Shown piece after piece: positions 44,358 through 54,201 of a DNA stretch of 64,000 nucleotides. The position numbers were made by a program, and so were the translations under genes. Position 1 is the stretch's first letter. The number at the start of each line of letters is the position of its first letter. Origin of the DNA: Cavia porcellus (taxonomy: Eukaryota > Chordata > Mammalia > Rodentia > Caviidae); contig NW_026947491.1 of assembly GCF_034190915.1 (NCBI RefSeq), positions 26,538,101 through 26,602,100 of the forward strand, in the 5' to 3' direction. The notes under the pieces were generated by a model, which saw only the letters and a program-made list of their open reading frames with translations, searched no databases and was not told the DNA's origin.

Positions 44358-47045
44358 GGATCTCCAGAGAGAGCTTGGTGAGTTCAGTTTTGAGGTTATT
44401 TGCCTTCTCAATTTTTCCCTAGGCGTGGGGCTTTAAGGCTTGTGTAAAACCCATCTGATATGTACAGCCTCTGAGACCTGTTGGGTGTCTTTTGATATGA
44501 AAGCATGCCCTTTGTCTGACTGGAAGCAGAAGGGGAGGCTGAACCTAGAAATGATCTTAGTTAGTAGAATGTGGTTAACTGTGTCATCAATCCTGTTTGT
44601 GGGGAAAGCTTCTATCCATCCTGTGCAAGTATCAACCATGGTTAGAAAGTAGAGGAGCTTTTTGTTTTGGGGCATGTGATAAAATCAATCTGTCAGTCTT
44701 CCCTTGAGAAAGACCCTTTCCCCCAGTGAGGAGAGAAGGAGAGATGGGAGTGTAATCCCCCTTGATGGTTGGCCTGTCTACAGACTTCACATTTGGAGAA
44801 AATCTGTTGTAGAAATTTAGACAAGTTTGGGCAGTAAATAATTGGGTCAAGGTGTCTCTTTAGGGCTTGCCATTCCATATGTAGAAAAGAGTGAACCTGG
44901 GTAGGAAATTTGATGGCTTGATCTTCTGGGAGGCCATATATGTCATGTAGGAAGAGTCACCCCTGAGGCCCCAGGGTAGCCCCTGGTGTAAAGCTTATGA
45001 ATATTGAGAAGAAGTGTAGATAGTGTTATGTATCTAGGGTGGTGTATCTAAAAGGAATGAGGCTAGCAGTTGTGAGCCCTTGGAAGAAGAGGGGTTTCAG
45101 TCCTCCTGGGCAGCCATTTTAGCAGCTCAATTGGCTAGAGAATTTCCCATGGATATGGTGTCAGTGGGGATCTGGTGGCCTTTGCAGTGAAGAATGGCCA
45201 CACATTTTGGGAGGAGTGTAGGTGAAGGAGGGAGACTATCTATCAGTTTGGAATTTTGGATGGGGTTCCCCTTTGTGGTTAGAAGGCCTCCTTTCTTCAA
45301 GATGGCAGCATGGTGGTGAACGACATGGAAGACACACTCAAAATCTGTGTAGATGTTTATAGTGGTTCCTGTGCTGAGGTGAGGCCTGATATTAGGGCTA
45401 TCAGTTCTAATTTTTGTAAACTAGTGACTGGGGGTAGGAGTTTTGCCTCTATGGTGTTTTTGAGTGAGACTATAGCATATCCTGCTCAGGGTGGGAAGGG
45501 TGTTCTGAATGAGCTCCTGTCAATGTACCAAGTATATGTCGCATCAATAATGGGCTACTCTAAGACATCTGGTGTTGGTGTGGCAAAGTCCTTAAGGGTT
45601 TCAAGGCATTGGTGGGCAGGTGCAGAGGGATCATGAGGGAGCAGAGAGAGAGGGTCTATTTTTGTAACAGGCTTTAGAGTCATGCGTGGGTTTTCTAGAA
45701 AGGTAAAATGAAAGAGCTGGAGGTGAGAGAGGGACAGTAGGTGCAGAGACTGGTGTGCATGTACATCAGTTATCCTCTGTGTGGTGGGGACATTTATATG
45801 TCCTTGGAGTGTGAGTTTTGGGGCCTCTTGTGTGAGAATGGCAGTGGCAGCCAGTTTTGGAGACAAGGAAACCATCCCTTGAGAGATAGGCAAACATTGC
45901 CAGGGTTGCTGCTTTTAGTTGGGTCAGAACCCCGACTGCCATCCTGTGCTCTTCTGAGGTACAGAGATCAAAGTGTCTATTGGGGTGAGGCAAGCCTTGT
46001 GTGGGGGCCTCCAGTAGTTTGGATCCGATGGTGGTAAAGGTCTGGCAGACTGCCTTTGGGTTGGAAATGAGTTCATCCATCAGCCCACTCATTTCCTGAT
46101 AAAGTGGTTTGGCCAGCAGGGCAAATTTAGGGATCCACAGCCTAAATAGCCTGTTAGCCCCTGAAAGGACTGTATTTGATGTTTTGTGTGTGGTACAAGC
46201 AAGCCATGAAGCAGTTTTTTGCAGTTTGTGGTGAGGACTTCTGTGGAGGGAGTGAGGCTGAAGCCTAGATATGTAACCCTTGGTGAGAGAGTTGGGCCTT
46301 GTCTTTTGAGACCTGATACCCTAGGGAGGCTAAGTAGTTTAGCAAAAGAGTAGTATGGGCATAAAAGGTTTCTAATGAGGGTCTATAGAGCAAGAGGCCA
46401 TCTATGTATTGGAGGAGGGTGTTTGGGAGAGTTCTTGATGTGCTAGATCAGCTGCAAGTGCTTAGCTAAAGTAATGTGGGCTGTATCGGAAGCCTTGGGG
46501 GAGAATCTTCCAGGTGAGCTGTTGGGTAGTTTTTAGTAATGGGTGCTCCCAAGTGAAAGTAAATAGAGGTTGGCATTTGGGATGTAAAGGAATGGTAAAG
46601 TGAGCATCTTTAAGGTCTAAGACAGTGAAATCGGTGGTAGACGGGGGGGATGTTGCTAAGCAATCTGTATGGATTGGGAACTATTGGGGTAACAGGATGG
46701 ATGGCTGAATTGATTTGTCTGAGATCTTGTAGAGCTGGTAGGTCCTGTCTGGCCTTTGACCAGTAGGATAGGGGAGTTGCATGATGACTGATCATGGATG
46801 AAGAGTTGGGAGAAGTCTATCGATGATGGACTTCACTTCCAGACAATGTTGGTGTGAGATGGGAAACTGGGGGCAGTTGAAGAAAGTGGATAGCTTGAGT
46901 AGATGGATTTGAATCAGTGGGTGATGGCTGGCTATTTGCAGTTTGGTAGTGTCCCAGACTTGGCAGCCTACCTTATCCCCAGCAAAATGGGCTTTTGGTG
47001 TTGAGAGGCATCCCAGAGAGTGGACCCTATATATATATGACAATT
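44358..47045 (-). mobile_element. Second antisense class I ERV fragment (ERV-2), pol only
   Basis: A separate pol body in the same orientation. It runs from RT N-terminus (47045) to within integrase (44358), so it cannot be the missing 5' part of ERV-1, which already has its own RT and integrase. RT pieces: 46792-47043, 46610-46795, 45766-46092. The catalytic box near 46396-46410 reads YIDG where YXDD is expected. RNase H: about 45000-45893. Integrase: zinc region 44693-44878 ('CEVCRQANH') and core 44433-44675 ('TMVDTCTGWIEAFP', 'QSDKG'). Many stops; no LTR, gag or env seen. Confidence 0.85.
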
Positions 47046-47096
47046 ATCCCAGTATTCCCTACCACAGTGACACCGTAAATGCCCATAAAAATCAGG

Positions 47097-47177
47097 GTCC
47101 AGGTTTTTAGCTCAGTGGCATAAGCACCTGCCTGGCAAACACAAGGTCATGACTTTGATCCCCAGTACAAAAAAAAG
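47097..47177 (+). mobile_element. ID-type SINE
   Basis: 'aggtttttagctcagtggcataagcacctgcctggcaaac' and 'atgactttgatccccagtac' are the A- and B-box regions, followed by an A-run. It is flanked by aaatcagg at 47089-47096 and 47178-47185. Confidence 0.88.
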
Positions 47178-47185
47178 AAATCAGG

Positions 47186-49019
47186 AAGAGCAGTACTTGC
47201 AGTGATTGCATAATCTCAGAAGCCCAAGAGGGTAAACATTGCTCCACTTTGGCTTCTGTCTGACAGCAACATGGTTTCCGTGTTTGAGAATCTGACATTT
47301 AGTCCTGCAATTGAAAAAGAAGGGAATGAGAACATATGAAACATAGTTGGCTTTCCTTATAAAGTCAAGAGAATGATCAAAATATCATGCAGGAACCACC
47401 TTGTTACTACAAAGACAAAATACATAGGTAACATTTTAAATACCAGCAATTTCAAATTTTGATCAGATATACAAGTAATTAAATTTTAAATTCTCAGATG
47501 CACTTTTTGGTACTTACATACACAGGAAATGAGTTTATAGCATTTATTTCATTTACATTTAACTTTTTCACATAGTACGTTTCAGCTGTCTGTCATTAGT
47601 TCATTAAATATGATTCTAAAATGATTACTAATTATCTCAATCCAGCAATCAGTAGAAAAACTGGCTTTCTAAACAATATTTATAATTGTCATATATTCAT
47701 TTCATGACATTAAGTGCTAACTGCCATGAAACTAAATGTTTTATTTTAATTCTATATTGGGTTTTAATCAGTACGCCTGTCTGCTCCAGTAAATCTGATT
47801 TCAAAATAAATCTTAGTTTTAGAGAGTAAGTTCTTCAATTCAGATATTTAGTTATCCTTTTCACATTGCCCAAATAATAACAAACTAAGAATAAATGTTT
47901 TATATAGTTTACCTCTTTATTTCAGAAATTACAAAACAGAAGCCAGAGATACACTGGCTTTTCCAATGACATACTAATGCAGAATGACTTGCAATCTATG
48001 AATGGATCCCTGATCCTCAGATTACTAGCCTTGTACCTGTTTACCAACTGTCAAAATCTGATATTTTTTCTAAGTCTAGATATGTACAAACTTCCTTCAT
48101 TTATGATCACATTTTATTTTTTAAATTTTATTTTAAGGATAAAAAAGATAAATAATCAACAAAATCAAGTTATAAAACTTCTTAATAGGACAGCTATAAT
48201 AGTTGACACATTGCAAACTAGAGACTAATTTGAGCTAATGGGAACTAGTCTAGGGTCACTATAATATCTCAGAGATATTCCAGAAAACAATATAATGGTG
48301 AAACATAGGGAACTTAGGGAAATTTTGGTCAGGAATAATTAATTTTATGCAAGTCAAATATAAAAACATCATTCTGTTAATATCATTGCAATTACAAAGA
48401 AATAATTTTTTCTTCTCTTGAGCTGTTTTCTGGATTGAAATGAATATGAGTATTACCTTTGAGTCTTTAAGCAACTCTATACATGATGGAGTTGTGATCT
48501 CTCCTAACCAAAAATGATATCTGCTTTTCCATATCTGTACATACAGCCCTGGAGACATGAACCTGAGGGGCGATCTACTCCTCCATCCTCCTGAGGTCAC
48601 AAGGTAAGCAACTAAAATTAATCACCATTATCTTCTGTAATCTTTAAGAAACTATATACATCTTAATTGGCACAATAATTTCACACTCTTACGGAATGAT
48701 TTTTCTAATGAATATAAAGTATAAACATCAGTTTGTGATAAATGGCATACATATTACCTTAGACATTTATCATTTCTTTGAAATACTTTTTAACAATTGC
48801 TGCAAATTTTTCATTAATTATTGTCATGCGCAGGGATGCTGGTAACAGAGAAATATCTCTGGTGATATAACCTTGGACATTGTACTCTCTATCCAGTTGT
48901 GCTCATTTACCCTTTGACTGTCCTCTTTCTTACTCTCACTTGTGCACACCTTTTCCAGGCTCTGGTAATCAGGGTTCTATTTTTTAGTACTACAAGATCA
49001 ACATTCAATTTTGACACAT
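47186..49019. other. No gene recognised
   Basis: A/T-rich intergenic DNA. The 113-aa minus-strand (48259-48600) and 83-aa plus-strand (47977-48228) open frames have no domain or codon signature. Confidence 0.3.
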
Positions 49020-49400
49020 AGGTGAAATCCTGAAGGATTATTCTTTCTGTGCCTGCCTTCTTTCACTGTAGTGTATTGTCCTCCAGCTCTATCAATGTTT
49101 TTGCAAATGACAACATTTTATTTGCTTTATATTTGAATAACCATTGTCATACATGTGTAGCACATAGTTTTTCTGCATTTCATCCATGAATGGGCCTCTA
49201 ATTTGATCCCATCCTTCTTTTATGTTTAAAAAAGTATTAGTATATATTTGTGATACATAGTAATTACATCCTATTGGTGGAATTGGTATACATACTTACT
49301 GCATCCTGATTACCTTCATATCTTGACTATTGTGAATAGTGCTGCAATTAACTTGAGTGAGATATCTGTTCCACATGTGGATCTCTCTCAGTCCCTCTCT
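49020..49400 (-). mobile_element. Ancient LINE-1 3' fragment, antisense
   Basis: 'tcaatgtttttgcaaatgacaacattttatt', 'catttcatccatgaatgggc' and 'tatcttgactattgtgaatagtgctgcaatt' are the antisense of the ORF2 C-terminal region of old mammalian LINE-1s. Strongly diverged, no open frame. Confidence 0.85.
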
Positions 49401-50438
49401 GTATCTCTCTCTATAGTCTCATATATGTATCCCCTAAACAATGGCAGAAGGATGTCATTAAAAGACACATCAGTGGAGTGTGTCCATAGCAAAAAAATTA
49501 GATACACTGTTAAAGACTCCTTTAGTTTTGAGCTGTGCTCTGTGTATTGTGTAATCCTGGAACTGCATCTTGATGCAGAACAACAAGCAATAAAGCAAAA
49601 ATCAGTACGTGAGAAACAAAGACAGAGCACTGTCCATATTAAATTTTGGTGTCTAAGCAGGAAAATTATTTATTTACTACTCATTTGTTGTGGGGGATAT
49701 CATGGAGTGAAAGCACAACTTAGAGGGGACTCCAAGAAGATAAAGTTTGACCACTAGTGTTTCCTTCTGGGTCAGCAATTGTGGTATTACACTTCTTCTT
49801 TTAAATCTGCAAATACATAGTACATTCAGTTAGTATTTGGGGAGAAATGTCAAGATATCTCCCTGAGATGCATTGGTCAGTAAAGAAGAGAGACAGAGAA
49901 AAACACTTTCTGCAAACAGCAAAATGATACTCTCTCCATTTTCCATTACCATAGAAGGTTGACAAAGTCCAGTTATTCTGGCTCTTTATACTCAAAGAGA
50001 CACATGGAGGAGAAGCAGAAAGCGTCTTGATGGCTGTACTGGTGAGAACCGTACCAAAGTTCTGGATATTTACTCTCAGAATTGTCAAACCTCTTTTGTG
50101 TAGGAAACACAATTTTACCCTGCGCTGATGAAGTGTTGATTGCTTTTTCTCAGAACTCGATTCACATCTGTTATGGATTAAGAACTAGTGGTCAACCTAA
50201 TGCCAGCTGGATTACATCAGCATGGTATTGAGTGAAGATGCTCCACCTGAGGAGAGTTGCATGGGAGGCACTGTCATGAGCTCTGGGTTTTTACCTGGAC
50301 TCATGTGGGATATTGCTGTGTGGTTTAGGCTCTTGACTAATCTATGTCTTTGGTGTTGCAGATAGATTTCCTGCATTTTCTTGTGTTAACCCCTGGTGAC
50401 CACTATAAATATAATATTATAAACTCCATGTCCGGATT
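49401..50438. other. No gene recognised
   Basis: Contains a 144-aa plus-strand open frame (49323-49757) starting inside the ancient LINE-1 and lacking any domain, and a 103-aa minus-strand frame (49801-50112). Neither is supported. It lies 3' of the olfactory receptor pseudogene. Confidence 0.3.
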
Positions 50439-51474
50439 CTAATTGTTCTCTGCACAACCCCTGAGTGCAACATCCTTATTTCTAAAGCTGTTGATCAGAG
50501 GTTTGGTGCCAGAGTGACAACTGTGTGGAAGATAGAGGGCATTCAGTGTATGACCATGGAGTAACTGAGCAGGCTGGAAATACATGAACAGGAAGGCACA
50601 GTGGAACACGGCCACAGCTGTGAGGTGGGTGGCACAGATGGAAAAGGCTCTGCATCTGCCCTCAGCTGAGTTCATCCTAAAGATGCTGGTGATGATGGAG
50701 CTGTAGGAGAGGAGGACGGTGCCAACACAGCTCCCCATGACACAGCTAATGAAAATATGCATCCTAATCACATTGACGGGATGTGTCTGAGCAAGACAAG
50801 CCCAGAAAGGTGGCATGTCACAGGAAAAGTGATTGATGACATTTGAGGTGCAAAAGAACAATCAAAGTGTGCAGCTGGTGTGGATGGCTGAATTCACCAA
50901 GCCTACAATATTGACAGAAGACACCAGCTGGTTGTAGACCCTCCTGGACATTGCAACTATATAAAGGAGTGAATTACAAATGGCAATGTGAAGAGCACAG
51001 GTTGTGGCAGCCAACATGAGACATGCCACATCAGCAAATGCACCCAAAAAATACAGTTGAATGGCATTCAAATTGCATGGAATCCTCTTTTGCTCAAATA
51101 AGAAATCAGCAAGCATCTTGGGAGAGACAGCAGAATAGCAGACATTACAGAAAGACAGATGGCCCAGGAAACAATACATGGCTGTGTTAAGTCTGAGGTC
51201 CATTTAGATGAGCAGGATCATCCCTACACTGGCACCCACAGTTACACCGTAAATGAGAAGGAAGAACACAAAGAGCCCCCATTGCACATCCTTTCTACTG
51301 CAAAGCCCTAGGAAAACCAATTCCAAAAAATGCAGTGCAGGGGCTGGTTTTAGCCCAGCAGTTCCTTTGAGTCTGGCTTCCCAACCGCCCGGGCCAATTA
51401 GTCCGGTGGTTCCAGACCCGCGGGTGCTCTCCAGTCCTTTTAAAAAAAAATGTAGTGCAGTTCTCCACTGCCAT
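50439..51474 (-). pseudogene. Olfactory receptor (class II) pseudogene
   Basis: Odorant receptors are single-exon seven-helix GPCRs of about 310 aa. The start ATG is at 51472-51474 (MAVENCT…, with an Asn-x-Thr glycosylation site). A vault RNA copy interrupts it after about codon 8. Then come TM1 ('LFVFFLLIYGVTVGA'), TM2 ('YCFLGHLSFCNVCYS'), TM3 to TM5, TM6 ('AFSICATHLTAVAVF') and TM7 ('KPLINSFRNKDV'). Without the insertion about 305 codons remain in a single frame. Two in-frame stops break it: TAA at 51204-51206 after TM1 and TGA at 50862-50864 in the loop before 'FCTSNVINHF'. The MAYDRYVAIC signature reads 'TTCALHIAIC', so the G-protein-coupling DRY is lost, and the TM7 NPLIY is KPLIN. Dead, but with no frameshift. 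Subfamily not assigned. Confidence 0.93.
51341..51444 (+). pseudogene. Vault RNA retrocopy inside the olfactory receptor pseudogene
   Basis: About 100 bp begins ggctggttttagcccagcag (A box region) and ends with 'ccagacccgcgggtgctctc' then 'cagtccttttaaaaaaaaa'. These are the conserved ends of vertebrate vault RNA, the small RNA polymerase III transcript of the vault particle (GGCTGGCTTTAGCTCAGCGG … CTCTCCAGTCCTTTT, from memory). The middle differs, as it does between species. It is flanked by aaaaaatgcagtgcag (51325-51340) and aaaaaatgtagtgcag (51445-51460), a 16-bp duplication with one mismatch, and has an A-tail. So it is a LINE-1-mediated copy. The A and B boxes have substitutions, and without upstream elements transcription is doubtful. 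Confidence 0.87.
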
Positions 51475-51628
51475 CTCTCAGATCTGGAGATTCCTGGATG
51501 TGAAGAATGCAAGTTAAACCAGAAGGTTTTCATATGTGGATGCATTCATGATTACTTGCTGATCATTTCCCTTTTATCTGTAATCAAAACCAAGCAGTAC
51601 AGCTATAGTTTAAATGTACATCTTGTAT

Positions 51629-51765
51629 GTCTGGTGTGGTGGTGCATGCCTGTAATCTCATCACTTGGGAGGCACAGGCAGGAGGATCACTGCAAGTTCA
51701 AATTCAGCCTGAAATACATAGCAAGATCTTGTTTCAAAAAGTCAATGAATAAATAAATGTGTACT
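51629..51765 (+). mobile_element. B1-like SINE
   Basis: 'ctggtgtggtggtgcatgcctgtaatctcatcacttgggaggca' and 'ggaggatcactgcaagttcaa' are the A-box, B-box and body of a 7SL-derived SINE. It ends in 'aatgaataaataaatg'. Confidence 0.93.
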
Positions 51766-51875
51766 GCCTGTGCCGGAAACCCATTTCCCGGCAAACCAAA
51801 AAGATGGCAATGATATGTCTTATGAGTATGTTCCTGTCTACAGATGGTGTAGCAGACACTTCAACTAAATCTGTA

Positions 51876-51990
51876 CAGCCAGGGAGTATGATGCAGCCTT
51901 ATCTCAGTACTCTGGGAGGCTGAGGCAGAAGGATAACAACTTCAAGTCCCATCTGCCCTGTTTAGTGAATTAGTGAGAGTGACACAAAAA
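51876..51990 (+). mobile_element. Diverged B1-like SINE
   Basis: 'atgatgcagccttatctcagtactctgggaggctgaggcagaag' and 'acttcaagtcccatct' match the B1-like body. It ends 'gtgacacaaaaaaaa'. Confidence 0.85.
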
Positions 51991-52456
51991 AAATTTTTTT
52001 TTAAAAAGAACTGCAAATGGAGCCTCACTAGAAAGATTGTGAATTTCCACTAGTTTAGAGGTAGAACAGGAAAATGAAGAAGATGATGGTGACAATAACA
52101 ATGATGAAGAAAAAGAAGAAAGAGGAGAGAAGGAAGTGAGGGAAATAAAGACAGGAGAAGAGAAGAAGAAAAGAAAACCGAAGAAAAAACTACGAGAATT
52201 GAGGGCAGATTTTATCTCCTGATAGATGAAGAAACTGAGGTCATAAGAAGTCAGGACAACAGTTCTCACAGTTAGTTATTCCATAGAATTCATGTCTTGA
52301 GGCAAGACTACTATTGTTTTCAATTTTGTAGACATATTGTCTTACCCCATAATACAGAAGCACGGTTAAGTGAGAAGTGCGTGTAATGACTCTATCTCAT
52401 TCTCTTTCCACTAATATCTAAACTCTTGCAGCAGATGGAGCTAAAGCAGAGCTATT
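51991..52456. other. Purine-rich low-complexity stretch and LINE-1 flank
   Basis: 52064-52200 is GA-rich and would translate into Glu/Lys-rich peptide, but lacks a supported start or homology. The remainder is unassigned up to the LINE-1 promoter. Confidence 0.5.
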
Positions 52457-52828
52457 GGTTCCTGGGGCACCTCGGCCCGTACCCAGCCGCGCCTGGCCGT
52501 CGGTGTGCAGAGGAGGAGCTGCGCGGATCCGGAGCCGCCTGCAGAGGCCCCGTCCTTTGTCTGGAGGAGGAGGGGTCCCGGGTTCCTGGGGCACCTCGGC
52601 CCGTACCCAGCCGCGCCTGGCCGTCGGTGTGCGGAGGAGGAGCTGCGCGGATCCGGAGCCGCCTGCAGAGGCCCCTTCCTTTGTCTGGAGGAGGAGGGGT
52701 CCTGGGTTCCTGGGGCACCTCGGCCTGAGCCCAGCCACGCATAGCCATCTGCGTGCAGAGGAGGAGCGGGGTAGATCCGGAGTGCCCGCAGGAGGCCCTT
52801 CCTTTGTCTGGAGGTTTGTGGATATCTC
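52457..52828 (+). promoter_or_regulatory. LINE-1 promoter: 124-bp monomers, three copies
   Basis: 'ggttcctggggcacctcggc' recurs at 52457, 52581 and 52705, an exact 124-bp period. The first two units are nearly identical and CpG-rich ('ccgcgcctggccgtcgg'); the third is more diverged. Tandem-monomer promoters are known from mouse and rat LINE-1, with longer units of about 200 bp. A 219-aa minus-strand open frame (52418-53077) runs through it and is probably accidental. Confidence 0.92.
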
Positions 52829-53129
52829 TGCAAGCAGGGAGGGATCACAGGCTCCTGAGGCACTGTGGTCTGTGGTGAGTACCCTAACCCGGCTGCGATC
52901 CAAGAGCTGTGGATCTACCAAGGGGCAGGTGGGTGCACAGTGTCCCTGAGGCCCAGCTTGTCTGGAACCGCGGAGTTCTGAACAAGCAGAGAAGGGCCAT
53001 TGGTTCTGCAGGCCCAATGGCCTGGGGTAGAGTGGTGCCAGAGTCTCAGTAGCTGCAAACATAGAAGGGATTTTCAACAGATCCTGAGGAGGCTTTCAAA
53101 TAACACTTGAAACACAGAAATATAGGAAA

Positions 53130-54182
53130 ATGACAAAACGAAAGACCAAATTACAACCTCAAACCTCCAGCCCATCTCAGGAAACCCTAGGAGAAGTGTA
53201 TTTAGAAGAAAATATATCTCATCCTCCTCATATATTAGACACAATAGCTACTGAAGTTGACAAGCAACTCCAGGAAGCTTTAAAGAAATTCAAACTCGAA
53301 ATAATTTCCCAGATAAAAGAAGAAATGATAAAAGAAATGAAAGAGATTCTAAATATATCTAAAGAAAACACAGATAAAAAATTGGAGGAATTAAACAAAA
53401 AGATAGAATCCCTAGACGAGCAATATAAGAAACAAACAGAATACATAATGCAGATGCACAGAGATATACAGGAAATAAAAAACTCCACTGAAAGTTGTAA
53501 AAACCGCCTTAATGAAAGTGAAGATAGAATTTCAGACCTTGAAGACAGGATTGCAGCAAGTGAACAGGAAAGGAAAGATCTTTTAAAAATAACAAGGAAT
53601 CAGGAAACAACAATTCAACAACTGCAAGATGATGCAAAGAAGAATAACATAAGAATGATAGGGATTAATGAAAAAGAAGGAGACAACATAAAGGATATCA
53701 AGAGGATATTTAGAGAAGCAATAGCTGAAAACTTCCCAAGCATGAGATCAGAAACTGACATCAGGATCAGTGAAGCATATAGAACTCCAAATAGTCATAA
53801 CCAAAATAAAACTACACCCAGACATATAATAATCACCATCCCAGAAATCCAACACAAGAATAGATTATTAAAACCTGTCAGAGAGAAAAGACAGATCACT
53901 TATAAAGGAAAACCTATCAGAATCACAGCAGACTTCTCATCACAAACAATAAAGTCAAGAAGAGCATGGAGTGAAGTATTCCAGATCCTAAAGCAAAATG
54001 ATTTCCAACCTAGACTGATATATCCTGCAAAACTATCATTTAAAATAGATGGTGAAATACGATACTTCCATGACAAAGAACAGCTGAAGAACTTCATGAA
54101 CACCAAACCAACCCTGCAAAAAATATTGAAAGACAGTTTAGATACACAAAGGAAAAAACCACTAAGCAAAGCAAATAATTAA
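53130..54182 (+). CDS. LINE-1 ORF1p, 350 aa, intact
   Basis: RNA-binding trimeric chaperone of the LINE-1 ribonucleoprotein; coats the element RNA in cis and assists target-primed reverse transcription. Residues 1-40 are a basic/polar N-terminus ([14 protein letters not shown]…). About 45-165 is a long Glu/Lys-rich coiled coil. About 170-245 is the RRM. About 250-330 is the C-terminal domain with 'ITADFS' at residue 265 and '[12 protein letters not shown]'. The length matches known ORF1p. ORF2 begins 19 bp after its stop, in the usual bicistronic arrangement. The half-LINE ORF1 at 41204 is the closest intact relative in the window. Confidence 0.95.
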   Translation: MTKRKTKLQPQTSSPSQETLGEVYLEENISHPPHILDTIATEVDKQLQEALKKFKLEIISQIKEEMIKEMKEILNISKENTDKKLEELNKKIESLDEQYKKQTEYIMQMHRDIQEIKNSTESCKNRLNESEDRISDLEDRIAASEQERKDLLKITRNQETTIQQLQDDAKKNNIRMIGINEKEGDNIKDIKRIFREAIAENFPSMRSETDIRISEAYRTPNSHNQNKTTPRHIIITIPEIQHKNRLLKPVREKRQITYKGKPIRITADFSSQTIKSRRAWSEVFQILKQNDFQPRLIYPAKLSFKIDGEIRYFHDKEQLKNFMNTKPTLQKILKDSLDTQRKKPLSKANN

Positions 54183-54201
54183 ACAGAACAGAAAGATAAA
54201 G

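Noticed and set aside
49323..49757. 144-aa plus-strand open frame
   Set aside because: Begins inside an ancient antisense LINE-1 fragment and has no domain or conserved features.
52064..52200. Glu/Lys-rich coding-like stretch
   Set aside because: GA-rich simple sequence next to a SINE; no start, homology or exon signals.
52418..53077. 219-aa minus-strand open frame over the LINE-1 promoter
   Set aside because: Produced by the 124-bp GC-rich monomers with low stop density. Repeated Pro/Arg text without a domain.
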